A stretch of DNA of 64,000 nucleotides, from assembly GCA_040954595.2 (NCBI GenBank), contig CM082593.2, forward strand, positions 5,208,001 through 5,272,000, read 5' to 3'. Below, piece by piece: positions 35,401 to 47,065 of this stretch; positions within the stretch are counted from its first letter, which is position 1, and each line of letters opens with the position of its first letter. This DNA is from Balanoglossus misakiensis (Eukaryota; Hemichordata). The position numbers were made by a program, and so were the translations under genes. The notes under the pieces are model-generated. The model was not told where the DNA came from, ran no database searches, and worked only from the letters and a program-made list of their open reading frames with translations.

Positions 35401-37266
35401 CTTTGAACCTCGAATCAAAGATAAATATAGTGAAATCGATGATAATTGAAAGTCCCTATGATAAACTGTTAACAGTAAACGGGAATAACATGCGTTCAAG
35501 TTGTTAGCATAGATATTGCACTTTGGACATTCTGCGTCTGTTACCTTGTGTTTAACCAAATAGACAGTATAGAGAGACTCCAGTAACAACCTAATCCTAT
35601 TCATTAAACATACAAACAGAGCGCAGGCAATTTTTCTTCTTATCCACGTATCATTAAACATGACCTCTGTTAGTGCTACTTGTCTCGATTGTGTGATTCA
35701 ACTACTGATCGGACAAGTCCACACCTCAGCTTGCACGACTCAAGTGCGAGATCAACGCCATTAAAATTTATACCTAATAAATACGATGTTTCCAATTGCT
35801 GCTTTTGCATTAAAAGTGGAACACAGAGGTGAAAACACGTGATTTGACACGACTTCAACGCTCCAATTGGCGCTCAGGTGCGCTAAAGTCACTCCATTGA
35901 ATGCCATGAGGTGTCTGTCTGTTTGTACTACAATACAATAGTTCGCAGATTTCGATAGATCAACTTCATTTTTTTTTCGGACGTGACTAATTAATGATAC
36001 AAGGACGACCCAAAGTAAAACAAAATCTACTAGTCTAACCAGGGCAAAATATAAAGGTATAGGAGCCTGATAGCCGTACAGGTTAGATGGTGTAACGATG
36101 TCCACCACACACGACCTGCAGAACACGCAGTAAACCGCACGCCTCAGAAATCGTATTTTGTGGCAATCGTACCAGGACACTCTACATGTATGTAAAAAAG
36201 CTGAACAAGTGTGAGGGCGCTTTTTATCGTAGAGTTACACAGTGATATGCTCCCTTATCCTGTTGTCATGCAGCTGTAGATACGTCAGATACATTTGCAT
36301 TCGCGCGCTGTACACGTAAATACAAACAAACAAACAACCTATAACAATACCATTTTGAATTATTGTAACCTCCTATAGGAACTGCCGTGGTGTACTAATG
36401 TACTAAATGTCAATCAAAGAATCACTAAGCTCCTTGTGTGTCGGTTTGAAATTCCCAGAGTTTCTTTCCTGCAGCGGCACGACGCGACACCGAGCTCTGA
36501 TGTCTGAAAAACATTCCACTGCCAAATTCGAGTCACGAAGTACTTGTACTTCTAAAAAGGGACTTACGCTGATTACAACCGCTTATCTGCTCAAACTTCG
36601 ATCAATATATGTATAAATGAGACAATTATTGCTAATCATACTAAATATGTGATTATTGTCGCAAGACAGAGCACAATCCCCCGACGTGATGTGAAAATCC
36701 GAGATTTGTTGAAATAACGTTTCCCAAGTGACCACAGAACGTTGTCTGTCATAAATTTAACTCCCTCTACTGCGAACATTGCATATATACTCTGTCAAAC
36801 ACGGTTCATTTGTTTTATCGTGGAATGTGTGGTTTGTGAAACATTGCTTTGGACAGTATACTAGTACCATGCACGGTTACGCGAACTGCGGGAGCATGCG
36901 CAGTATATGTACCCTAATGTACCGATTTTTCCCCGCAGTGGGTCTTTAAATGTATGTGTACGTAAAAAGCACCACACGTAGAATAGAATTTGACCTATGC
37001 TTGCTTTATTGGTTTTCCACGATATTTGTTATCCTCAAAAAAAATTCTGCAATGCTATAATTTCGGCAAGGTAAAAAGTCTTTCAAAGAATGTTTCAGTG
37101 TTCAATTCCGATCATATAGAATTAGACAATCGGGTATAGTGTTCTCGGAGTCGCACTTTTGTGTCGAACACTTTCGTTGTGATTCGGGTAACTTCGTCTG
37201 CCTCGGTGTAATGGTGGCTCGTGTGGGTCTTTACGGGCACCGGGGATCTTGAAGCCGCGGCCGTGC
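32476..37266. other. Gene-poor intergenic DNA
   Basis: No supported gene. Small open frames at 33574-33883 (plus), 34949-35137 (minus, with a hydrophobic N-terminus) and 35389-36180 (minus) lack homology I can recognise and lack paired splice signals. Confidence 0.4.
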
Positions 37267-37596
37267 TCAGAGAGAGACGCAGTGATCGCGACAGCGCACG
37301 TAGCAGGACACATCCACAATGCATTGCAGCGAGTTGCACGCGCTGCACGACACACCGGCCGAGCGCCCGAACACGTACTGTCTCTGCACCCTCATGGGCG
37401 GCGGCGCCGTACTCTCGCCGTTGACCACGCCGTGAAAGTTCAACGCCGGATAACCTTTGCCGCCCATTCTCCCCACGTACGGCGGGGAATCATCCTGCAT
37501 CGTGTACCGGTCGGCGCCTTCTCCCATCAACGGCAAACACAGACATTCACCGAAGAGCGCCACCAAGAGAAAAACTGCTATCACTCTGGCATTCAT
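37267..37596 (-). CDS. P2: secreted cysteine-rich prepropeptide
   Basis: A 109-residue protein in one coding exon. Residues 1-20 form a signal peptide (MNARVIAVFLLVALFGECLC). A propeptide follows with PPPMRVQR, then a basic-cleaved C-terminal module with six cysteines in the pattern C-x2-C-x4-C-x5-C-x3-C-x3-C (begins CSACNSLQC, ends CRDHCVSL). P5 has the same CSxCNS opening, the same C-x3-C-x3-C ending and a PPM motif before the processing site, so the two are probable paralogues. The coding exon starts at 37624 after CTTTCTTCAG. A noncoding first exon probably ends at 37709 (GTGAGT donor), with TATA-like ACTTAAATAG at 37799-37808. Secretion and processing are inferred. Function is unknown; antimicrobial, hormonal or toxin-like roles are all possible. 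Confidence 0.7.
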   Translation of the reverse strand: MNARVIAVFLLVALFGECLCLPLMGEGADRYTMQDDSPPYVGRMGGKGYPALNFHGVVNGESTAPPPMRVQRQYVFGRSAGVSCSACNSLQCIVDVSCYVRCRDHCVSL

Positions 37597-37708
37597 TTCT
37601 GTCTTCCGATTTCCTGGTTAATATCTGAAGAAAGAAAACAGTCGTATCAGAAATCAAGAATTCTAGACGATATTTGAAATGCCGATCTAAGATAAAAAGT
37701 GTACTCAC

Positions 37709-37808
37709 GTCGTCTCAGAGATCTCCAAACATGCGCCGAAGATTTCCTCGCTCGTTGGACACTATTCTTGAAAAGAGAGCTAAAGTGAAATGTGTCGCCT
37801 ATTTAAGT
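37709..37808 (-). promoter_or_regulatory. P2 promoter and noncoding first exon
   Basis: TATA-like ACTTAAATAG (37799-37808) is followed on the minus strand by about 65 bases of probable 5' UTR ending GACGAC|GTGAGT at 37709/37708. The same 10-mer occurs upstream of P5 (58287-58296). Confidence 0.5.
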
Positions 37809-40800
37809 TTTGGGATGGCGACAGATACCGTAATACGAGCTTAATACCTCGCGGTTATGCTTGATAGGAACACTTCTGGCCGGGGGCAGTTTTCAACGAA
37901 ATAAGCTATTATACTTATTATTTGAATACTTTTATCCTACCTGTGATTCGGAGAGAGTGAGTGACGTGCCACAGATTTTAGTCAGAAGGAGAAAGCCTAG
38001 GAAAAAAAAGAAACATCAATCACGATGATGATTATCATCATCATTATCGTCTTCATCACCGTGGATATTCGTTAGTTAAACTAAATCCCTCGCTTCTGCC
38101 ATCATTAAACAACGCGATCGCCGTCAAATCCGAAGAGTATTTCCCTGAGTCCCAAGTGGCAGGCACTGCTTAAAAACCGCTTCGCTTTACTAAACGTCTT
38201 CTCGATGCAGATAAAGTCGCAGGTGCAATTAACTCTGCGTGAAATATAAATATAGCATACAGCGCAGAGAGTACCTTTTAAATTTCATCATAGACATCAA
38301 TTTAAATATACTCCATGTTTTATGATATGCGTAATGAACGCCACGCGAAATAAATATGGCAAATAAAATAAAACATCGCTCCGGTGTATATTGCAGGCAA
38401 GATTTGAAAAATTGAAAAATTAGGGATATCGCTTCGCTGTCCGTCTTTATAATAGTCCATCGTTCAGTTATGACAGAAGACTGCATGTGTACATTGACAA
38501 TGTTAATTGAGCTGTTATACAGAATTGTCAGACAAAGCTTTTACCTTCAGATTTAGACGAATACGTGAAATTAGAAAAAATCTATTTGCACTTCGCCTTT
38601 AGTTGAATAGTTCAGTTATCATTGCAGAACCCATCTCCATTGTTTTGTATTTCATATCCTCACAACCGACGGAGAAAACGTTGAAATACTCCGATATCGT
38701 GATTTTTGGTACGGCCCAGAGATTATGTCATGGAAGAATTTCATGCAATGGAAAGATGGAGGGTTGTTCTTGATGTAACAACCACAAATGCATCTTAAAA
38801 GGACAAAGTCGCTCTTTTGACATTATTTTGGTTCATTTGTTTTCTTTTACTATGTTATTTGTGTTGTTCTACTCAATGAAATATTCCCAATCATTTGTTT
38901 CAAAAAAGGTAACGACGGAAACACTGAGGGTCACATTTAGCAGAAAATGTTGGAGCGCTGTCAAAGGAAGTAGGAAATGACATTGAGGGAATTTTAAAAA
39001 TACTGTTATTTTCCTTAATAAAAAAAAAACAAGAACTAGTTATGGGCGGTTCCCAATTAGTTTGCTAATATTAATTGCTTAGCGTAATATTAAAAACATA
39101 GTGAAAGTGTTTTTGCCTTTATGGAAATTATCCATCCGATAGGATGTATTAAAATATCGCTTGATTGATATAGATTTAATTTTCACCGAAGTTAACTTGA
39201 AACTGCGTCTCCTCCTCTGATATTGTAAAGATTAGATCAAATACTGCGAGAGTTTCTGTAATTTCTTCAAATGCCATGATATCAACTACAGTTTATCCAT
39301 ACGCGAGATTGGTTTTGTTATTAAAGGGTAGTAATTCCATAGATTGGTTTGTTGTGGAAAAGGGTAAAATAATTGATATACTCAGTGAAATGTTAGATTT
39401 CTATGAATGTGCTGAAGTGAAGTTTATCCGTCGGCAAGGTCGTTGCAACATGACAAAACACAGCATAAGTTAGAAAAAAAGCTACAACGCCAATTCTTAC
39501 CTGCCTGTAGTGTTTTTTTCCAAGGCTCGCTTTCTTTAACTGGCGAAAAGTGAAGTTGCCTCCTAGTTTTGTTCACTTCTGAACCCTCACGTGGGACCGT
39601 GTCTAAATGGAATATGTTTAATTAATGTATAATCACATGGAACATATTGAGCGAGCAATTAACTCTTGTGGGGCGAGGCGGGCTCCCAGGTGACCGGGAG
39701 AGCGCGTCGGTACGCCCGAGAAAAAGAGACGCGGAAACTTCGACCAATCGCCGCAGTGGCGGGTACATTTACACACGACTCTGAGGGGAGATAGATAAGT
39801 CATATGTGAGTGGAATTTCGACGTTTTGACTTTTGTAATAGATGATCTTCTTGTCATCCATAAATAGTGCTTAATCATATTTTTTTGTCGAAGTGCCCTC
39901 TCGTTCATTTTCTTGGACTGACAGGGGGGATTACGCTTAGTGGCGGCCTGGCGAGATTCCATCTCGTTGACAAGTAACATTTGCCCTTGAACGTCGACTG
40001 CGCACATGCTGTGCAGGCGTCGGACAGCAGAGGGATTAGTTACTCGAGATTGCTCGGGAGACGTTGGAAATAACAAACAGTTTCATGAGATTCCTTCAGA
40101 CGCACACCTTTGAAGAGAGAAGGACGACATTCGACCCCTGTGCAATTACGCAACTCCCGATATACCATGCCGATTTCGGGTAAAACATTTCATCGCGATT
40201 TTCACCCTCCGTTGATCAGGAATGAAGTTGCGTGTCTCTAAGTCCCGTTGAAAGCTCATAGCGACAAGATAAGCGCATTGTGGAAGCACTTCTGTTTTAC
40301 GCGCGTGATTATCTAAACAAAATAGCAGAATGATCAAGATTGATCTCATATATAAACTGAGAAAAGTATTACATGTATCTGGGAAAGAATGCAGGTGTTA
40401 AAGGGAATATACAGAGGTGCATATTTTACTGTCAAAATCACGCAGTGTTTGCAAATCGAAAACAAAACGAAGAGAAACTCACACTCTAAAGACACGTGTC
40501 TGCTGCAATCATTAAGCCCAATTTGTTCAAGATTGAAAACCACTAAGGCAAAAACTTGCCATTTGAAGAAGCCAGTCATTTTGCGCAACTACAGCTAGTT
40601 ACTACAGACCGGAATAGCAACATGAAAGTCACGAATGTCCGTTGTCGTGTCCAGCAAACCGCAAACAATTAAAATGTACCCCGAGAACCAGAAAAATTAT
40701 TATCTTTGATGAATAATTAAACCGCCCCTTTTTGTAACCGTTAGGTTCTGTGTATATCGTATATGATCCGAGCAAGTAGTCGCCCGTAAAATTGACCACA

Positions 40801-41462
40801 AAATAAGAGAGACGAAGATTCTGAGCCACCGAAACCGAAATGAGCTATATCTCAGCGGACAAAACGCAATGGCACAGTCGTGTAACAAGCTATGTAGTTT
40901 TCAGTGCCATTCGTAATAGTGCAAGTTCTAGGCAACGGTGGCAGATGTGATTATACTTACTTAAACCTGTCCTGGGGCAAACCTATACCCCACATATTAT
41001 AATTGTTATATTATCTAAGCCTTACACCTGATGAAGACCGAAACGATGTTCTAATGGGGCTATCAGCTTAAGATCTATTGTATCAGTACGCTGTTTACGT
41101 CCTTAAACAAGTTCGATCAAAATTTGTCTTTTCTGTTTAGAAGTAAGTCTTAAAGCTGGCGTTCTGTCATAACAGGATGGTGTCTGCAAATAAGAGCGTT
41201 AGAGAGTAAGAGGATAGTGAAATAAGTAGTGCTCTTTCTTTAGCATTACCGAATTAGGAGTGATGTATTGAAAGGCTTAAGCGTGAAAATCAGGTGAGAT
41301 TAAGGTAGTGTGCGCCTCGGGACAGATTTTCTGAAAAAAAGGATAGTCCTCTTAACCTCCTTAGAATCAAATACTAGTATCAACCGTGCCCGTGTTGTGT
41401 TGTCTTTGTCTTGCCCACTGAGCAGCCTTCAGTTAGACAGTACATATGTAATAAAGAGCAAT

Positions 41463-41582
<120 letters not shown>

Positions 41583-42311
41583 TCATTTTCCCCGTGTACT
41601 CTTTTGGTATCACATCCGTGTAATTATTGTGCATTGGATGGACCTACAGAATGATGTTGTAAATTAACTATACGGCTGTACATTACGTATACACAGAATG
41701 TTTTGACAAGTGGGCCGTTTCATTACGCTTTATTCGACAGAAAAAGGGAGTAGTTGACACTTGCTGGGGAAAATGATCAAATGATGTCGCCACTGACCCT
41801 TTAAATAAATAAATTAAGAAGACGCCCCAGCATTCAATAAATGTTGTATTTGATATACCTTGCCGGTACAAACCTGTCACTATGATTGATCGAGAATTTA
41901 AAAATGGAGTGATATGAAATCCTGTGCAAGGTTACAGTCTTGTAATTAATGTATGGTGTCCGCCACCCGGTTGCCACAAATTAGGCCAGGACAGGGCATG
42001 CGTAGTCGGCAAAGGTCTTCAGAATCTGTCATTGAAATCGGCGTTGCCACGTCGACAAGAATGTAAGAATCGCCGCAGTCGTGACAGAGGACCTGTTAAC
42101 GATGATAGACGAGACGTCGTAAAATCAAGTGGGGAGGATCTCCTTTTCCTGTCCCCGATAGGCGTGTACCTAATCGAGTTATTGACTTGTTTTATTATCG
42201 ACTTATGTACTCTCTCTATATTGAATGGGTATAACCATTGCAATGCGCTGCTGAGATGTGTATGCAGATCGTGTCAATACGATATTGGCAAGTAGCATAT
42301 TGACTGACAAC

Positions 42312-42386
42312 TTTATTTATTTATTTATTTTTATATTCATTCATTCATTCATTCATTCGTTCGTTCGTTCGTTCGTTCGTTCGTTC
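42312..42386. repeat. Compound tetranucleotide repeat TTTA / TTCA / TTCG
   Basis: Runs of TTTA, then TTCA, then TTCG, then back to TTCA and TTTA. The steps differ by single bases (A/C, then A/G), as if one array mutated and spread in blocks. Confidence 0.95.
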
Positions 42387-43316
42387 ATTTATTCATATGG
42401 TAGATAAACAATAAGACATAAAGCGTCATTATGGTTACATTGGGTTATTTATTATGACTACAGAGGAATACATGACACGATAAAGTATATATTCAACTTG
42501 AAAAAAAAAATAGAGTAGTATTAAAGTAAGATTACAATTTTCGAACGAAAAATGCATGCATGATTTCACCAATTCCCTTAATATAAATAACTGGCATAGT
42601 TGTTGAAGAACACAGTCACCACAAAGCATTGTCCCTTGGGAGACATCAAGCAGGACAATTCCCCCTTTTTGTAGCACTGAAAGTCACATGTGTGTTCTAA
42701 AACAATAACAATAAGTTTAAGTTGAAGCCTATAAGTGTTTAACCATCTCTAGTAGAATTATAACGATCATTCATGATCCATCTATATTTTAAAAAATCGT
42801 ACCTCAAATATCTTATGTACATGTCAAGTTTAAAGACAAAAACACAAAACAGGTGTTTGTCTTTACGAGGTGCCTGCTACGGCCCTTAAACTGTTTACAA
42901 AAGAAATCCACAAGTGTCAGAAGTATAAATACATTTACACAATCATGAAGCTAGAAAATTGGGTATATTGATATAATCACACAATATTTGTCTTTCTCAG
43001 AAAGAGCTCCAGTCTAATCATATTTGTATAAGGAAATACATTGCCAATAATGTTTGAAATTTGTAATTGCTATCTACAATGTGATGCTACTGAAAATTCA
43101 GTACACATTTAAAAGCTTTCTCACTAAATATACCATTTTCAGAAATCCACAAGACCTGTGACATCTCGCGTGGTTAGGCAGTTTATTTGGTAGGACATAA
43201 CATGTATCATGTTACACAGTACAAACGACACATAGCCCACCGTGTTCAACGACAGAAAGGTTACATGTTTTTGCTAAACTGTGCACCTAATCTGGTTTCA
43301 TGATACATAGCTTGGT

Positions 43317-43380
43317 TTGTATTACTTTGCTAGCAACCCGTTGCTACCAAGTCTCGCGAGATATCACAATAAGCGGGAGG
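43317..43380 (+). repeat. Dispersed repeat with TAGCAAC/GTTGCTA palindrome and TCTCGCGAGA
   Basis: Contains GCTTGGTTTGTATT, the palindrome TAGCAACCCGTTGCTA and CCAAGTCTCGCGAGAT. A copy in inverted orientation lies at 63021-63088 with a 14-base insertion between the two palindromes. Confidence 0.65.
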
Positions 43381-43863
43381 TAATCTATTCTGTAAATAAA
43401 CACGTTCACAAGTCAAGGTGAGCGATAATCATTCTGACCGACGAAAGAAAAATCCCCTTTTGCCTGGGGGAATTCTCAAAATTTCCGACACGATCTAGCT
43501 CTCTGATTCATATGTCAGCGTAATCCAGCCAATTCAAGAAGATTTGTCAACGTTTAAACCCCGTTAATTTCATCCCACTGTAAATAACAATTTCAACACT
43601 TTAATATGGATGACACTTTAATAGCCAAGGCATCATCGCCAGAACAGAAAGAATTAGAGAGTTGAAAAGAAAGCCTTTACACGCGGTGTCATTCACAATA
43701 TATCAGCTATACCCGCAGAAAAAAAACAAAGGTACATAAAGAATACATCAACATTTGTTTTGTTCTTCTTAAGACGAGAAACGTCAGAGGCAAGAATGTG
43801 ATATGAGAAGCAACAGAGTAAACTTCTATGGCAACGAAGGAGATGCTGGCCGAGCCAGGTTCC

Positions 43864-44256
43864 TTACATGCAAATCAATTGACATGGCGAAGCGATGTTA
43901 CATTTGAAAGCAACTCGGCGACATGGTCTGCGAATAGCGGCTGCTCTTGAACCGCCCCTTCTTCGCAAACCCCCTCTTTTCACCTCCAGCTTGTCGGGAT
44001 TATTCTGGATTGTGGCGACTAAATCCTTTATACCGAGAAGGCGCTCCAGCGTCGTCAGCTCTGACCTGTCTTCGCGCAACTCGCCGTCGCTGGCGGCGCT
44101 TTTCGCTTCTTCGAGAGATGTTTGCTCGCCGGCGCTCTGTTCCTCGTTAACACTTCGGGCGTCCCTCGGGATTCGGGCTGACAGCGTTGTCGAGATGAAG
44201 GACGCAGCCAACAGCATCATGGCAATTCCGGTACATCCAGCCAATCGCATCATCAT
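43864..44256 (-). CDS. P3: secreted cysteine-rich prepropeptide
   Basis: A 130-residue protein in one coding exon starting at MMMRLAG; the exon begins at 44288 after ATTTTCAG, so upstream in-frame codons are intronic. The signal peptide covers about residues 1-26. A Glu/Ser-rich propeptide follows, then KR and RR sites. The C-terminal module has four cysteines spaced C-x6-C-x5-C-x3-C (contains AFKCNIASPC, ends QLICM). P4 has exactly this spacing with FLKCDIGARC, so P3 and P4 form a pair. The last codons overlap a GCAT|GTAAGG donor-like site, so a further exon that changes the end cannot be excluded. A TATA-like element (44650-44656) and an ATCAT|GTAAGG donor (44590) mark a likely noncoding first exon. 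Function unknown. Confidence 0.62.
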   Translation of the reverse strand: MMMRLAGCTGIAMMLLAASFISTTLSARIPRDARSVNEEQSAGEQTSLEEAKSAASDGELREDRSELTTLERLLGIKDLVATIQNNPDKLEVKRGGLRRRGGSRAAAIRRPCRRVAFKCNIASPCQLICM

Positions 44257-44589
44257 GTGTTGAATGGAAATGGAAAGTGAATCTGAATCTGAAAATAGAG
44301 CAAACAATGAACCAAATCAGAACAAAAACATGTGACCATGACAAGTGACAAGTTACACGTATTTTACGGTATTTTTTTCGGTGAAAATGAACTCCCAACG
44401 CTAGTTGGAAGACACTTCCGTTTTCCATTTTGTTTAGAATACAGGGAGAGGGCGAAGCGACGCTGCATCTCTACACGGGCATCGGTAGTGCCCCCCCCCC
44501 CCCTACGGTGCGCGTCGTCAAAAACTAGAGCCACGTTTTAAATCACACAAAATGATTGATTGCCGTGGAGATGCACATCAAAGCCTTAC

Positions 44590-44657
44590 ATGATATTTCG
44601 TATTTATGTGGAATGCAATCTTCACCCTCTGTATGTGTTTTGTGATTAGTTATAAAT
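44590..44657 (-). promoter_or_regulatory. Candidate P3 promoter and noncoding first exon
   Basis: On the minus strand GATTTATAACT (TATA-like, about 44648-44658) precedes by some 65 bases a good donor ATCAT|GTAAGG at 44590/44589. The next acceptor downstream is that of the P3 coding exon (44288). Confidence 0.4.
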
Positions 44658-44658
44658 C

Positions 44659-46502
44659 AGCGTTAGCGTGGATCGCGTATCGCGCGCAGACGTCTCCTCT
44701 TGTGTATCACTATCTCATTTCTGTCTTCAATCCGCGAAAAGGGGAGAGAGCCAGGACGCAATATCTTCTCTCAAATCCCCCATGTGTAACACGAACGCGC
44801 GCCGCTGCCTTTTCAGTGTTCCCAGGCATCCCTTTCAGTCTTTTGGACCTTGTCTATCAGCCTCTTCTTCTTACACACCGCAGCCAGTAGATGTGACGAA
44901 GTTAAGCTGATTAAGGGCATATCAGGAAAATAGAGTCAAGGCGATTACAAGCCAGCACGAGAAAATCTCCCCAGATAAAATAGCGAAAAGTCCACTAATT
45001 AGACCGCCTCGTTGTTGACTAAATGTTATACTGAGGGTGCGCGGCGGAATGGTTTTAAAACCAGACCATTGGCAGGTCTACGATAGGCTTATCTTTGCAG
45101 TTTGGCGGTAATTTGGTCGGCACGCCGAGGGAATTAAAAGTAAGATTTAACACAATGCGTGTTCTTTTCCTGTAAAGCGTTATTCTATACGATTGTGTAA
45201 GAGAGGAGTTGACATTTAAATGCACCTCGTGATAGGTAATGTCGATACTGGGTAACGGATTTTGAGGAGGCGGTAGTTTTTAACTTGAACATTGACCGTA
45301 AAATCGCATTATTGACCGTTTTCTCGTTCACTGCAAGGTTTTAGCCACCACTGTTTCAGGTAGAATGCACCTCGGAAAGTTTTAATATTTTTCTGATATT
45401 TAACTTAAGGCAACTTTATGCGAATTTATGAATGAGAAAGCGAAATTATCAAATTTGAAATTCAAAATGGCCGCAAATAAAATGGCCGCCAATCTCTGTG
45501 TTAACTCTATGGGACACCCTATTTTCTTCTTTGTTTTTAAAAAGACACCTTGCGCACTTAAAAATAGAAGAGAATTGTACTACTTTAATAGGCTTTTCAC
45601 CGTCCTTAAAACTTCGACATTGTGATGTTGGATATGGTTTTGACCGTACATTCATTGGCTCTGGGCTGCGTGTCAATGTGCACGTCCAGAGAAAAAGACG
45701 GATGCCAGTGAGCATGCGCACATAATATCGAAAATAAACGAGAGGCGAGACAGCCGAACGTCGCACTTCAGTTTATTTACATAAATTGATCAGAAACAGT
45801 CTCGGTAAACGGCGAAATGTGCAGAATACAGAATCATGTAATGTTGCATGTCGGTTATCGATATTTCAAAAATACAGGATTTCTCAAAATAAGCACAAAA
45901 ATATATCAATTGCATTATTTTGACCAGCAATGATAATGTACAATACCATAGGAATTTGCTTTAAATCGATTACTGTTACTACCAAAATATTTCTCTACGT
46001 TCTGGCAAAATGAACCGCCAACATTCATGATACACATACACAAAATTCCACATGAAACTGATCCAAATTAAAGACTTTGCAGAGACCCGAAACAAGTCCC
46101 ACCTTTGTAAATAGGACTTTACAAATGACCATAATCGTTAAAATATGGAGACGTGTGAATACAAGGTACATGGCACTCGACAGCTGGTGTTGAAAGGAAT
46201 TACAGTATGAAGACAAACAAAAACATGTCATCTTGTATTTTTAATGTTAGACAGGTGTGTATCTGCGATTCTGGGTATGTTGAAATTAATGCATACGTAC
46301 ATGTAAATGTTGAATGTCATGACAAATTACCGCACCGGGGCGTGATTTCAATACAGTGTACATGTGCGGTTCTGCTGCCTGTGTGTGTGTTACACCGGGC
46401 AGCGTCGTTCGGTCTAACTCTTGGCAAAAACATAATATAGACAGGTTTAACCATGATATACTGTTGCAGAGTACCCGTATGAAACAGTCACACTTTGCAC
46501 GT
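44659..46502. other. Intergenic DNA between P3 and P4
   Basis: No supported gene. ATGGCCGC occurs twice near 45467-45488. Open frames here are short and overlap on both strands without splice context. Confidence 0.4.
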
Positions 46503-46868
46503 CTATCCGCAACACTGGCACGCCTGCATGCAGCGCGCGCCGATGTCACATTTGAGGAACATGGCGCTGCAGCACCGGCAGCCCCGCCTCTTCTGCGCCT
46601 TCTTGTCGCGGGTGAGCGTGTTCTCCGGGAAAAGCATGAAGTTGCCCACTCCATTGCCCGTTCCCAGGGGCGCCGCCTTCCCGACTTGCTTTTCCAGGAA
46701 GGACAGGTCGCCTATCCGACTTGTGTCCGTCTCGTCGCCGATGTCATTGGAGCCAGAAAAGGGCACGGTGGATTGGTGTTCGTCGGTCAAAGCCTGGGAC
46801 GTCTCAGGGACAGATAGTGCCAGCATTTGGTAGACGACTATCGTAGCTACCAGCGCGAGTCGTTGCAT
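46503..46868 (-). CDS. P4: secreted cysteine-rich prepropeptide, eight cysteines
   Basis: A 121-residue protein in one coding exon. Residues 1-26 or so are a signal peptide (MQRLALVATIVVYQMLALSV). An acidic/Ser/Thr-rich propeptide ends in a strong dibasic site (KKAQKRR). The mature part would be about 26 residues with eight cysteines: C-x-C-C-x6-C-x5-C-x3-C-x-C-C, ending in glycine, which could be an amidation donor. FLKCDIGARC matches AFKCNIASPC of P3. The exon opens at 46928 after a TTTTTAG acceptor; a CATAG|GTAGGA donor (46996) and TATAAATA (47058-47065) suggest a noncoding first exon. The size and furin-like site recall hepcidin, but the cysteine spacing differs, so no family is assigned. 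Confidence 0.7.
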   Translation of the reverse strand: MQRLALVATIVVYQMLALSVPETSQALTDEHQSTVPFSGSNDIGDETDTSRIGDLSFLEKQVGKAAPLGTGNGVGNFMLFPENTLTRDKKAQKRRGCRCCSAMFLKCDIGARCMQACQCCG

Positions 46869-46995
46869 GATTGTGGTGTGTTTGTGGCACCGTCAATGAG
46901 TGGACGCCGATATTTCTTGGTTTTTCACCTAAAAAGGAAGTACATTCATTCAATGAGAATATCAGACAAGTAAAGTAGTTTTGCCCAAATCCTAC

Positions 46996-47065
46996 CTATG
47001 TCGCCCGCAGTGTGTGTATATGCATATGCGTGGCGCGTGCGTGCGTGCGTACGTACGTATTTATA
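46996..47065 (-). promoter_or_regulatory. Candidate P4 promoter and noncoding first exon
   Basis: TATAAATA (47058-47065, minus strand) is followed by a GTACGTACG-rich stretch, a likely start near 47030, and a donor CATAG|GTAGGA at 46996/46995. The intron to the P4 coding exon would be only about 67 bases. Confidence 0.4.

Noticed and set aside
39633-40076. 147-codon minus-strand frame
   Set aside because: No recognisable motif, no splice context and no signal peptide. It could be an old coding fragment but cannot be supported.
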